DNA from: Shouchella rhizosphaerae
GTDB lineage: Bacteria; Bacillota; Bacilli; Bacillales; Bacillaceae_D
Length of the DNA stretch: 64,000 nucleotides
Assembly: GCF_900142675.1 (NCBI RefSeq)
Contig: NZ_FRBS01000001.1
Span: 496,001 to 560,000 of the forward strand
Reading direction: 5' to 3'
Part shown: positions 1-7,735 of the stretch, piece by piece
Layout of the letters: the number at the start of each line of letters is the position of its first letter
Position numbering within the stretch: position 1 is the first letter of the stretch
Program-made: the position numbers and the translations under genes
Notes under the pieces: model-generated
What the model saw: only the letters and a program-made list of their open reading frames with translations
What the model was told of the DNA's origin: nothing
Database searches by the model: none

Positions 1-1
1 A

Positions 2-730
2 TATGCGCTTGAACACGATCCTACACAAGCAAACGAACATGCTCAACACGCCTATGACTCATGGGTAGTAATGGCCGATTTAAGAGGAAAAGGGAAAAAT
101 AACAGCGTCCCCATCGGCGGTCATAGGCTACCACCAATGCCTTATTCATATAATGCGTTGGAACCGTACATTGATGCAAAGACCATGCGCCTTCATCATT
201 TAAAGCATCATCAGACGTATGTCAATGATTTAAATAAAGCAGAGAAAGAAATGGAAAAGGCGAGACGTACTGGAAATTATGATTTGATTAAGCATTGGGA
301 GAGGGAAGCGGCGTTCAATGGGGCGGGTCATTATTTGCACACGCTTTTTTGGCATGTCATGTCACCAAATGGGGGCGGAGAGCCGCAAGGGCTGCTAAAA
401 GCAAGAATAACAGAAGACTTTGGCTCCTTTCAAAAAATGAAAGCCCATTTTTCCAATGCTGCTGAAAAAGTCGAAGGCGGCGGCTGGGCGATGCTCATTT
501 ACGCGCCGAGGTCCCACCGGTTAGAAATTCTTCAGGCGGAAAAGCACCAAAACCTTTCCCAACAAGACCAAGTGCCGCTGTTGGTGTTGGATGTATGGGA
601 GCACGCCTACTATTTAAAGTATCAAAATGAGCGTAAAGCGTATATTGAGGCATGGTGGAATGTTGTGAACTGGAAGGAAGCTGAAAATCGTTACCGCCAG
701 GCCTCGCAGTTAAAATGGGTGCCCTATTAA
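2..730 (+). CDS. sodF: Fe/Mn superoxide dismutase, SodF-like (5' end outside window)
   Basis: Converts superoxide to hydrogen peroxide and oxygen in the cytoplasm. The reading frame is open from base 2 through the internal ATG at 71, so the gene starts upstream of the window and 242 codons are visible. This fits SodF-type enzymes, which carry an N-terminal extension ahead of the SOD fold and are longer than the roughly 200-residue SodA. Metal ligands are recognisable: the His in LHHLKHHQTYV, the second His in GHYLHTLFW, and Asp and His in DVWEHAYYLKY. Whether the metal is Fe or Mn cannot be decided here. The gene ends just before a terminator shared with the convergent cardiolipin synthase gene. 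The family is certain; the SodF assignment rests on the extension and the LPPMPYSYNALEPYI start of the SOD domain. Confidence 0.85.
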   Translation, partial: YALEHDPTQANEHAQHAYDSWVVMADLRGKGKNNSVPIGGHRLPPMPYSYNALEPYIDAKTMRLHHLKHHQTYVNDLNKAEKEMEKARRTGNYDLIKHWEREAAFNGAGHYLHTLFWHVMSPNGGGEPQGLLKARITEDFGSFQKMKAHFSNAAEKVEGGGWAMLIYAPRSHRLEILQAEKHQNLSQQDQVPLLVLDVWEHAYYLKYQNERKAYIEAWWNVVNWKEAENRYRQASQLKWVPY

Positions 731-732
731 AA

Positions 733-766
733 AAACAAACCTAGGAGGGACCTAGATTTGTTTTTG
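733..766. terminator. Bidirectional terminator between sod and cls
   Basis: An AACAAA-x-CTAG arm pairs with CTAG-x-TTTGTT, flanked by A-runs on the left and T-runs on the right. It sits between two convergent stop codons and could serve both genes. Confidence 0.7.
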
Positions 767-767
767 T

Positions 768-2249
768 TTATAAAATCGGCGACAACAGCCGTGAAATTGA
801 CTCTTTAAAGCGGACGCTTATTGGCCTGTTTTCATACATTTCTGGCGTAATTTGAGTAGAGTGTTTTACATCATTCTCAAAGTCCGCTATTAGCTGGCCA
901 GCGATTTGACTGTCATAAATAAAGGCATTCACTTCAAAATTGAGCTTAAAGCTCCGTTGATCAATGTTAGCGGTACCGACAGAACAAACCGTTTCATCGA
1001 CGATCAACACTTTATTATGAATAAAGCCATTTTCATACTGATAGACCGTTGCGCCAGCTCTTAGCATTTCGCCAATATGGGAAGTGGTTGCCCAGTAAAC
1101 AAACATATGGTCCGGTTTGTTTGGAATCATCAGTTTTACTTCTATGCCTGTTTGTGCAGCGACACGAAGGGCATCAAGCAACGTTTGGTCGGGAATAAAG
1201 TAAGGCGTCTGGATTAAAATCGACTTTCGCGCATCCATGATCATTTTTAAATAGCCATTTTTGATTTGTTCAAATTCCGAGTCTGGTCCGCTTGAGACAA
1301 TTTGTACAGGCGTATCGCCAGCAGGCTGCACTTCTGGAAAATAACGATCATGGTAGGAAATATGGTATTGTTTGGAAGCCTGGTTCCAATCTAAGATAAA
1401 GCGTGTTTGAATCGCTTGGACAGCAGGCCCGACGATACGCAAATGGGTATCGCGCCAGTAGCCAAATTTTTTGCTTTTTCCTAAATACTCATCTCCAACG
1501 TTAAAGCCGCCGACATAACCGCATTTGCCATCTATGTTAACGAGTTTACGGTGGTTGCGGAAGTTCAAACGCAAGTTAACAATCGTAAACCTAGATGGGA
1601 AAAAAATCCCGATTTCTCCGCCTGCTTCACGAAACGCTTTTAAATACTTTTTGCGCAAAGACCGGGAACCGAGGTCATCATAGAGCAAGCGGACTTTTAC
1701 GCCTTGGCGCGCTTTTTCTGTCAGCGCATCCACGATCGTTTTTCCGATCTCATCGTAACGGAAAATATAATACTGGATGTGGATGAACGTCTCGGCTTGT
1801 TTGATGTCCTTTAACAATTGCGCAAATTTTTCTTTGCCGTCGCTGAAAATATCGACACGGTTCTCTTTTGTTAGCAGCGCGTCGTTGCTCATTAGATGCA
1901 TATAGATCAATTCGCGATTTTTATCAACAGTAGGGCTATAAAAGCGGAACGAAGTGTCTAAAAGGTCACGCTTTTGTTCTTCAATGAAATGCTCGAGTCC
2001 TACTTTTTTTATTCCTTCCCATTCAAACATTTTCCTCCGTGTTAATGTTTGCCCGAGGAAAATGTAAATAATAAAGCCGCCTAGTGGAATAAAAAACAGA
2101 ATAAGCAGCCATGCCCAAGTCGCCTGTGCATCTTTCCGTTCAATAAAAATTAAAATGGCGGCAAGCAAGATATTGACGATCATGAGGGCGACAAGCAAAT
2201 ATGTTGGTATTGCAATTGCAGATTCAATCATCATAAGTATCACTGCCAC
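768..2249 (-). CDS. cls: Cardiolipin synthase (phospholipase D family)
   Basis: Condenses two phosphatidylglycerol molecules into cardiolipin and glycerol at the membrane. Two N-terminal transmembrane helices (about residues 12-35 and 44-66) are followed by two PLD domains with HxK(x)4D motifs: HRKLVNID starting at His233 and HNKVLIVD starting at His411. The 493-residue length is typical. The first possible start is GTG at 2249; ATG at 2234 would shorten the leader by five residues and cannot be excluded because the ribosome site is weak. The gene lies 13 bases downstream of the ABC1 kinase gene on the same strand and is probably co-transcribed with it. Bacilli usually carry several cls paralogues, so this may not be the main one. 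Confidence 0.93.
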   Translation of the reverse strand: MAVILMMIESAIAIPTYLLVALMIVNILLAAILIFIERKDAQATWAWLLILFFIPLGGFIIYIFLGQTLTRRKMFEWEGIKKVGLEHFIEEQKRDLLDTSFRFYSPTVDKNRELIYMHLMSNDALLTKENRVDIFSDGKEKFAQLLKDIKQAETFIHIQYYIFRYDEIGKTIVDALTEKARQGVKVRLLYDDLGSRSLRKKYLKAFREAGGEIGIFFPSRFTIVNLRLNFRNHRKLVNIDGKCGYVGGFNVGDEYLGKSKKFGYWRDTHLRIVGPAVQAIQTRFILDWNQASKQYHISYHDRYFPEVQPAGDTPVQIVSSGPDSEFEQIKNGYLKMIMDARKSILIQTPYFIPDQTLLDALRVAAQTGIEVKLMIPNKPDHMFVYWATTSHIGEMLRAGATVYQYENGFIHNKVLIVDETVCSVGTANIDQRSFKLNFEVNAFIYDSQIAGQLIADFENDVKHSTQITPEMYENRPISVRFKESISRLLSPIL

Positions 2250-2262
2250 TTTCTCTTACGAT

Positions 2263-3927
2263 CTAAAAACGCCCCGACCTAAAAATTGCCCAGATAATCC
2301 AAAAAAACATTAGTGAGGTAATTACAAGCCCTATTTCAATAGCAGGGATTTGCAATAAGATGGTTGGCTCTGCCGTTAAGGAGCCACCGATAATGACTCC
2401 AGCCATAATAATGCTAAATGAAAGGAGCACGATCGAAAAAGCAAGCTTATTGCTAATTCGGTCCACTTTTTGAATCAGATGGTGGATTTCACGAATCGAG
2501 ATATTGACTTTTAATTTTCCGCCGCGGATATCTTTTAACGTGTTGCGCATATCTCGTGGGAAATAGCGCAATGTTTCCATCCCTTCTTGAAATTCGGCTT
2601 GAACTTTTTTAGCAAAGTTGCGTGGATCATAGCGCTCTTTAATCAAGACACGCCCAAACGGTTCCACAATATCAATAATGCGCAATGTCGGAGCAAGTGA
2701 CGAGACAATGGCTTCCACTGATAATAGGGCTTTTCCGAGCATTGTCAAATCGACAGGGACAATGCAATCATGTTTATTGGCGACGTTGAACAAGTCTTGA
2801 ACAGCTTCGGCAAGAGAAATGTCAGCCATTGGGATGTCGTAATATTTTAACCGCAAATGGTCAAGGTCATCCCAGAGGCGGTCACGGTCGACGTGGTCGT
2901 GAACAATATCCATGCGGAAAAGAGCTTCCATGACGCGGTCGGTATTGCGGCCTTTTAAACCAAGGACAAGCAATGCTAAATTTTGACGCATATCAGTTGT
3001 CAAGCGGCCTACCATGCCAAAATCAATCAAAATGATCTCGTTCTCTTTCGTGACAAAGACATTGCCAGGGTGTGGATCGCCATGAAAAAAGCCATGCACA
3101 AAGATTTGCTCAAACATCCCAGTGGCAAACCGTTCAGCCACAATCTCTTGGTTAAAGCCTTTGTCGTATGTAGCATCGGTAATTTTCGTGCCATCCACAT
3201 AGGTCATCGTCAACACCTTCATCGTTGAATGAGACGAGTAGACAACCGGTGTAAAAAGATGTTGTGTTTCCGAGTTTTGCCGCCTAATCCGTTCTGCGTT
3301 TTGCGCCTCATTTTTATAATTGATTTCTTCTTTTAGCGCTTCGGCAAACTCGTGGAACAAATCGACGAGACGGAAGCGTTTAACCCAACCGATCCGCTCT
3401 TCGGCTAACTCTAGCAAATCTTGCAAAATGGCAAGGTCCGTTTCAATCGTGCGCTCGATTCCTGGGCGCCGTACTTTCACGACGACCTTTTCGCCAGTAG
3501 GCAGTTCAGCCCGATGGACTTGTCCAATCGATGCTGCTGCCAACGGGACTGGCTCAAAGGAACGGAATAACTTCTCAAGGGGGGCTTCCAGTTCTACTTC
3601 AATGATGTCTTTCACCTCTTGATAGGCAAAGCTCGGTACATTGTCTTGAAGGTTCTCCAGTTCGGTTAGCACATAAGCAGGAAAGAGGTCGCCCCGTGTA
3701 CTCGCAAGTTGTCCAAGTTTAATGAAAGTAGGGCCAAGCTCTTCTAAAAGCAGGCGAATCCGCTTGGCGACCGAAAGCGAAGAGTCTTGGGCACGTTTTT
3801 TTTTGGTTCGTTTTTTAGTGCGATCTAGCAGCCCTAAATCACGGACAATTTGGCCAAAGCCATAGTGATAAAGGGCTGTAATAATATCTTGGTACCTAGA
3901 AAGGTAGCGAATGCGCGTTTTTAACAT
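2263..3927 (-). CDS. ABC1/UbiB-family atypical kinase, membrane-anchored
   Basis: A member of the ABC1/AarF/UbiB protein-kinase-like family, which supports isoprenoid quinone or membrane lipid homeostasis; the substrate in bacilli is not settled. Family hallmarks are visible: the KxGQ motif (KLGQ, residues 70-73), the alanine-rich loop AAASIGQ (about 130-136) that replaces the P-loop, the ATP-binding Lys in VVVKVRRPG, catalytic-loop HGDPHPGN and metal-binding LIDFGMVG. Two hydrophobic helices end the protein (about residues 500-550). It has 554 residues, normal for the family. It lies between a phasin-like gene upstream and cls downstream on the same strand, which suggests a membrane/lipid transcription unit. 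Confidence 0.9.
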   Translation of the reverse strand: MLKTRIRYLSRYQDIITALYHYGFGQIVRDLGLLDRTKKRTKKKRAQDSSLSVAKRIRLLLEELGPTFIKLGQLASTRGDLFPAYVLTELENLQDNVPSFAYQEVKDIIEVELEAPLEKLFRSFEPVPLAAASIGQVHRAELPTGEKVVVKVRRPGIERTIETDLAILQDLLELAEERIGWVKRFRLVDLFHEFAEALKEEINYKNEAQNAERIRRQNSETQHLFTPVVYSSHSTMKVLTMTYVDGTKITDATYDKGFNQEIVAERFATGMFEQIFVHGFFHGDPHPGNVFVTKENEIILIDFGMVGRLTTDMRQNLALLVLGLKGRNTDRVMEALFRMDIVHDHVDRDRLWDDLDHLRLKYYDIPMADISLAEAVQDLFNVANKHDCIVPVDLTMLGKALLSVEAIVSSLAPTLRIIDIVEPFGRVLIKERYDPRNFAKKVQAEFQEGMETLRYFPRDMRNTLKDIRGGKLKVNISIREIHHLIQKVDRISNKLAFSIVLLSFSIIMAGVIIGGSLTAEPTILLQIPAIEIGLVITSLMFFWIIWAIFRSGRF

Positions 3928-3960
3928 AGGTTTCGTCCTTTCCAGTCCTAGTTCGTTCTG

Positions 3961-4278
3961 TTACTTTTCTGCGTCCTTCTCGCTAAGGGCTTTTTCGAGG
4001 GCAGCGACACGCGCTTTAAGGGCGTCGACCTCTTCCTTTGTCGGCACATCTAGAGACGATAAGAATTGTTTCGTCCGCTCTTGAATCATGTTTTCCATAT
4101 TTTCCTGCGCCTTTTGCCCCTTTGCCAGCAAGTCATCGATAAGTTGGTTCGATTCAGACCGTTTGACTTCACCGCGTTGCACTAAATCATTGACTGTTTT
4201 TTCAATTTGTTCTTTGCTCGCGGCAGCAGCGCCTACACCTAAGGAATACATATTGTTTAAAAGATCTTTCATTGCCAT
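3961..4278 (-). CDS. Phasin-like polyhydroxyalkanoate granule-associated protein
   Basis: A 105-residue, Ala/Glu/Lys-rich helical protein. Residues 15-75 resemble the phasin family that coats polyhydroxyalkanoate granules, and the C-terminus (about 76-103) reads as a heptad coiled coil ending in lysine/glutamate repeats. Start ATG at 4278 is supported by AGGAGGGTG seven bases upstream. It is followed after 33 bases by the ABC1 kinase gene. No PHA synthase is in the window, so a granule role is family inference; it may simply be a coiled-coil regulator linked to the UbiB-like kinase, an arrangement I have seen in related genomes. Confidence 0.65.
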   Translation of the reverse strand: MAMKDLLNNMYSLGVGAAAASKEQIEKTVNDLVQRGEVKRSESNQLIDDLLAKGQKAQENMENMIQERTKQFLSSLDVPTKEEVDALKARVAALEKALSEKDAEK

Positions 4279-4420
4279 TTTTTCACCCTCCTAATGCAAT
4301 TTAATGTTGTAGGTTCATTGTATACAAAAGCAGTTGGCAAACACAATCAATATATAATATGTGTTTCCTTGTTTTACGACAAAAGCAAGCACGATGTTTC
4401 ATGTTCGTTTATCAAAACAT

Positions 4421-4447
4421 AACAATTGTTTTTATTAAGCAATTGTT
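4421..4447 (-). terminator. Terminator-like hairpin after DUF421 gene
   Basis: AACAATTG pairs with CAATTGTT around an 11-base loop; on the minus strand it is followed by ATGTTTTG. It lies directly after the DUF421 stop codon. The T-tract is short. Confidence 0.5.
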
Positions 4448-4451
4448 GCTT

Positions 4452-5138
4452 TTACTCGGCTCTGTATGTTTGCAAGAAAAGTGGTTCGCCATCAATCCAT
4501 TCAGCATACAGGACGTCTTTATATGATAGGATGCCTCGCTCTTTTAATTGATCTTTAAGCCAGGTTTCATCTTGACCAATTTCCTTTAAAGCTTTTTTGA
4601 TGATTTCCCCATCCATAATTAACAGGATTGGCATTGGCAAGTTTTTTGGGTTTAGGGAAAGGTCACGGTTAGTTGGCTGTGCGTAAAGCGGTTTGAGTTG
4701 GACGTTTACTGTACCGTTTGTTTCTAAAATGCCGTATTCGACTTGACGGACTGAGAACACACTTTTTTCACGCAAAAGATGTTGGAGCTGGTTCAAATCA
4801 AGTTTATTTTTGCGGAGTTCCTCATATTGAATTCGGCCTTTAGCAATCACAATCGCTGGCGTGCCTTCAAGGAAACCCCGAGTGAAACGAAATTTTTGCG
4901 TGATGATTTCAATACAATAAATAAGTGAGCCCCATACGAAAATGGCATAGAGCACATACTGGAGGCCAATATCTTTATCATAGATGGCATTGCCGACTAA
5001 TTCGCCGATAACGAGTGCCGAAATAAAGTCAAACGGTGTTAATTGTGTAATTTGGTTTTTGCCAAGAACTTTTGTTAGCAACAGCAGAGCAAAGAAGCCA
5101 ACAATGAGCTCGGTTGTGAGAAACAGATACCCGTCCAT
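4452..5138 (-). CDS. DUF421/YetF-family membrane protein
   Basis: Encodes 228 residues: three hydrophobic helices in the first 80 residues (about 4-24, 36-55 and 60-80), then a soluble DUF421 domain with the typical GTPAIVIAKG segment and a C-terminal beta-rich half containing PLPILLIMDG-like sequence (PMPILLIMDGEII). The molecular function of the family is unknown. Start ATG at 5138 follows a GGGGGATGG ribosome site. It is transcribed divergently from the YhcN/YlaJ-spoVAC-AD-AEb unit. The pairing is notable because YetF/DUF421 proteins, YhcN/YlaJ lipoproteins and SpoVAC/AD/AEb occur together on the spoVA2mob element that alters spore heat resistance and germination in some bacilli. A spore membrane role is therefore a reasonable inference. 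Confidence 0.85.
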   Translation of the reverse strand: MDGYLFLTTELIVGFFALLLLTKVLGKNQITQLTPFDFISALVIGELVGNAIYDKDIGLQYVLYAIFVWGSLIYCIEIITQKFRFTRGFLEGTPAIVIAKGRIQYEELRKNKLDLNQLQHLLREKSVFSVRQVEYGILETNGTVNVQLKPLYAQPTNRDLSLNPKNLPMPILLIMDGEIIKKALKEIGQDETWLKDQLKERGILSYKDVLYAEWIDGEPLFLQTYRAE

Positions 5139-5319
5139 CGTCTACCATCCCCCAATTTCAAGATCTGTTCGTATATTAGAGTGCAGCAAATGCAGATAAT
5201 GATGTAGTGCTAAATAGGCAAGCGAAAAATTTACAAAAATTTCATGTTTAAACGATTTCTAACTAAAACAACCTAAGTGTGTGTCTAGATATGATTTGTA
5301 GGTGGAGGTGAAACTAAAC

Positions 5320-5751
5320 ATGAAAAGAAAATTGGTTTCGATACTTGCTGTTCTCCTCTGTTTAGGAGCTTGTACTCAAGCTGAAGATGAACGAGGCAGC
5401 GCCTTCAAACTCCAGGAAGCCGCAGGCCATGGCCAAGAAGCTTCGGATAGGGCGAAGGACGAGATTCTGGCGATGGAAGAAGTGATCAGCGTCAGAGGCA
5501 TACAGTATAAAGAAGAAATGGTCATGGCGATGCATGTCAAGCAAGTGGATCGCTTTCAATTAAAAGACGTACGAAAAAAAGCATTTGACCGGATCAAAGC
5601 ATTATATCCAGATTATACGATCCACATTTCCACAGATAAGAAAATCTACAAAGAATTAGAGGACGCTGAAAACAAAGTGAAAGCTGGCAATTTAAGTGAA
5701 AAAGAGCTAGAAAAAACGATCAATGTCATTGAAAAGCATTCGAAAGGATAG
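5320..5751 (+). CDS. YhcN/YlaJ-family sporulation lipoprotein
   Basis: A 143-residue lipoprotein: signal peptide MKRKLVSILAVLLCLGAC with lipobox LGAC and lipidated Cys18, then the YhcN/YlaJ domain (about residues 40-143), which contains the hallmark stretch EEVISVRGIQYKEEMVMAMHV. Proteins of this family are found in the spore inner membrane and are linked to germination. ATG 5320 is chosen over an upstream in-frame GTG at 5302 because GGAGGTG ends nine bases before it and the signal peptide then starts correctly. It is the first gene of a unit with spoVAC, spoVAD and spoVAEb, separated by only seven bases from spoVAC. I could not identify a convincing forespore (SigG) promoter upstream. Confidence 0.87.
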   Translation: MKRKLVSILAVLLCLGACTQAEDERGSAFKLQEAAGHGQEASDRAKDEILAMEEVISVRGIQYKEEMVMAMHVKQVDRFQLKDVRKKAFDRIKALYPDYTIHISTDKKIYKELEDAENKVKAGNLSEKELEKTINVIEKHSKG

Positions 5752-5758
5752 GGCACAT

Positions 5759-6229
5759 ATGGCAAAAAAACAGCTTACGCCGCAGCAACAAGAATACCAG
5801 AAACTGCATAGTTCTTATGAGAAAAAGCGGCCTGTACTTAAAAACTGTATTTACGCCTTTTTTATTGGCGGTTTTATTTGTTTAATTGGACAATGTTTGC
5901 ACGTTTTTTTTTATACGAATTTTAATTTTACCGAAAAAACGGCCGGAAACCCGACAGTCGCCGTATTGATTTTTTTGTCGACGTTAATGACAGGCCTTGG
6001 CTTTTATGATCGGATTGCGCAAATTGCAGGGGCTGGGACAGCAGTGCCAGTGACTGGTTTTGCGAACTCGATTGCATCGGCTGCAATTGAGCATCGGACG
6101 GAAGGGTATGTGCTCGGCGTCGGTGGCAACATGTTCAAATTAGCTGGTTCGGTTATTGTTTTTGGCACTGTGGCCGCTTTCTTTATTGCGCTCATTAAAA
6201 CGATTTTAATGAAAGTGGGGGTGCTTTAA
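5759..6229 (+). CDS. spoVAC: Stage V sporulation protein AC (SpoVAC)
   Basis: A 156-residue polytopic inner spore membrane protein and part of the SpoVA channel that takes up dipicolinic acid during sporulation and releases it in germination. SpoVAC is described as a mechanosensitive-like component. The N-terminus is basic and cytoplasmic (about 1-35), followed by four hydrophobic segments, with the FIGGFICLIGQ stretch shared with SpoVAEb. Start ATG 5759 is preceded by a GGATAGG-like site; an upstream in-frame ATG at 5723 lies inside the preceding gene and is less likely. Its stop overlaps the spoVAD start by one base (TAATG), indicating translational coupling. Confidence 0.95.
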   Translation: MAKKQLTPQQQEYQKLHSSYEKKRPVLKNCIYAFFIGGFICLIGQCLHVFFYTNFNFTEKTAGNPTVAVLIFLSTLMTGLGFYDRIAQIAGAGTAVPVTGFANSIASAAIEHRTEGYVLGVGGNMFKLAGSVIVFGTVAAFFIALIKTILMKVGVL

Positions 6230-7245
6230 TGCTCGCAGGCAAACAGAGTTGGATTTTTGACAGCAAACCAGTCATAACGGCGACAGGAACTGTGGGGGGC
6301 CCGTTTGAAGCAAATGGCGCCATTCCAGAAGCGTTTGATTTATTGCATGACGATTTATGGATCGGCGAAGATTCTTATGAAAAAGCGCAGACTGTTCTGA
6401 TTGAAGGCGCGGTAACAGAAACGTTGAAAAAAGCGTCCCTAAAAAAAGAAGACGTCAACTTTATGCTTGCTGGCGATTTGGTTAATCAGCTTACGCCTTC
6501 CAGTTTTGCCGGCCGTACCATTGGCATTCCGTATTTAGGCATGTTTGGTGCTTGTTCAACATCGATGGAAGGGCTAGCGATCGGTGCGATGATTATGGAA
6601 GCGAACGGAGCCAGGCATATTATTAGCGTCGCTTCAAGCCATAACACAGCGACTGAAAAGCAATTCCGCTACCCGACTGAGTATGGGAGCCAGAAACCGC
6701 CTACCGCGCAATGGACAGCAACAGCCGCCGGGGCGTGCCTGCTTGAAAAAACAGGCACAGGGCCAGTCGTTACAAAAGCAACAATTGGTCGCATTGTCGA
6801 TATGGGCTTATCCGACCCTTATGATATGGGAGGAGCGATGGCGCCTGCTGCTGCTGACACGATTGCCGCCCATTTTCGCGACACGAACAGCAAACCCGAT
6901 GACTATGATTTAATTGTATCGGGCGACCTTGGCCAAATCGGCTTGCCGATCTGCCGTGACTTATTAAAGCAACAAGGGTATGACCTTGACCACAGCAAGT
7001 TTCAGGATTGTGGCTTAATGCTCTATAAAGAAGACCAGCCTGTTATGGCTGGCGCAAGCGGGCCAGGCTGTTCTGCTGTCGTCACGTACGGGCATCTTTT
7101 GAAAAAAATGCAAAAAGGGGAGTTAAAACGGTTGCTCGTTGTGGCAACGGGCGCATTGCTTTCTCCTTTGTCTTATCAGCAAAAAGAGTCGATTCCTTGT
7201 ATCGCTCATGCGGTGTCGATTGAAGCGAACGGAGGGATGTCATGA
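6229..7245 (+). CDS. spoVAD: Stage V sporulation protein AD (SpoVAD)
   Basis: A 338-residue soluble protein with a thiolase-like fold. It binds dipicolinic acid and works with the SpoVAC/SpoVAE membrane proteins in loading and releasing it at the spore inner membrane. The sequence has the usual landmarks: [15 protein letters not shown]-like text ([15 protein letters not shown]), the [16 protein letters not shown] segment matching a thiolase nucleophile loop, and a conserved C-terminal [14 protein letters not shown]. Length is as expected. The gene overlaps its neighbours on both sides (one base with spoVAC, four with spoVAEb), so the three are surely one translational unit. Confidence 0.96.
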   Translation: MLAGKQSWIFDSKPVITATGTVGGPFEANGAIPEAFDLLHDDLWIGEDSYEKAQTVLIEGAVTETLKKASLKKEDVNFMLAGDLVNQLTPSSFAGRTIGIPYLGMFGACSTSMEGLAIGAMIMEANGARHIISVASSHNTATEKQFRYPTEYGSQKPPTAQWTATAAGACLLEKTGTGPVVTKATIGRIVDMGLSDPYDMGGAMAPAAADTIAAHFRDTNSKPDDYDLIVSGDLGQIGLPICRDLLKQQGYDLDHSKFQDCGLMLYKEDQPVMAGASGPGCSAVVTYGHLLKKMQKGELKRLLVVATGALLSPLSYQQKESIPCIAHAVSIEANGGMS

Positions 7246-7592
7246 TTTTTTTGTGGGCCTTTTTAGTTGGCGGTGTCATTTGCGTCATTGGCCAACTGCT
7301 TATGGATGTCGGCAAGCTGACACCAGCCCATACGATGTCGACGCTCGTCGTATCAGGGGCGATTTTAAGCGGCTTTGGTTTATATGAACCGTTAATTGAT
7401 TTTGCTGGCGCAGGCGTGACTGTACCTATCACAAGTTTCGGAAATTCCCTTGTACAAGGGGCGTTAATGGAAGCAAATCGCGTCGGCTTGATTGGAATTA
7501 TTACCGGCATTTTTGAAGTGACGAGCGCCGGTATCTCTGCTGCGATCATCTTTGGATTTTTGGCTTCCCTTTGTTTTAAACCAAAAGGCTAA
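7242..7592 (+). CDS. spoVAEb: Stage V sporulation protein AEb (SpoVAEb)
   Basis: A 116-residue membrane protein of the SpoVA dipicolinate channel, with about four transmembrane segments and the conserved stretch [20 protein letters not shown]. It overlaps spoVAD by four bases (ATGA). It is the last gene of the unit and is followed by a strong terminator. SpoVAEa, SpoVAF, SpoVAA and SpoVAB, which flank these genes in the large B. subtilis spoVA operon, are absent here, so this is a compact three-gene spoVA unit. Confidence 0.95.
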   Translation: MIFLWAFLVGGVICVIGQLLMDVGKLTPAHTMSTLVVSGAILSGFGLYEPLIDFAGAGVTVPITSFGNSLVQGALMEANRVGLIGIITGIFEVTSAGISAAIIFGFLASLCFKPKG

Positions 7593-7611
7593 ACTGTTTG
7601 TATGTAAGAAT

Positions 7612-7651
7612 AAAAACCTTTTCGCCGTTCAAAACAGGTGAAAAGGTTTTT
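7612..7651. terminator. Terminator after spoVAEb
   Basis: AAAAACCTTTTC (7612-7623) pairs perfectly with GAAAAGGTTTTT (7640-7651), giving a 12-bp stem with T-run. It separates the spoVA unit from dacB. Confidence 0.9.
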
Positions 7652-7678
7652 GGTCGTGGTTGAATTCGAACAAGCCCG

Positions 7679-7706
7679 TCATATTCATAGCTTGTTCGCA
7701 TAAAGT
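7679..7706 (+). promoter_or_regulatory. SigE-type promoter of dacB-spmA-spmB
   Basis: TCATATT (7679-7685), a 13-base spacer and CATAAAGT (7699-7706) match the SigE consensus (KMATATT, CATACAHT) at 7/7 and 6/8 positions. dacB is SigE-dependent in B. subtilis, which agrees. Confidence 0.75.
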
Positions 7707-7735
7707 GGTACTAAACGGAGTGGAGGCTGGAGGGT

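Noticed and set aside
5139-5319. SigG promoter for the YhcN-spoVA unit
   Set aside because: Forespore control is expected, but no -35/-10 pair with good spacing could be defended.
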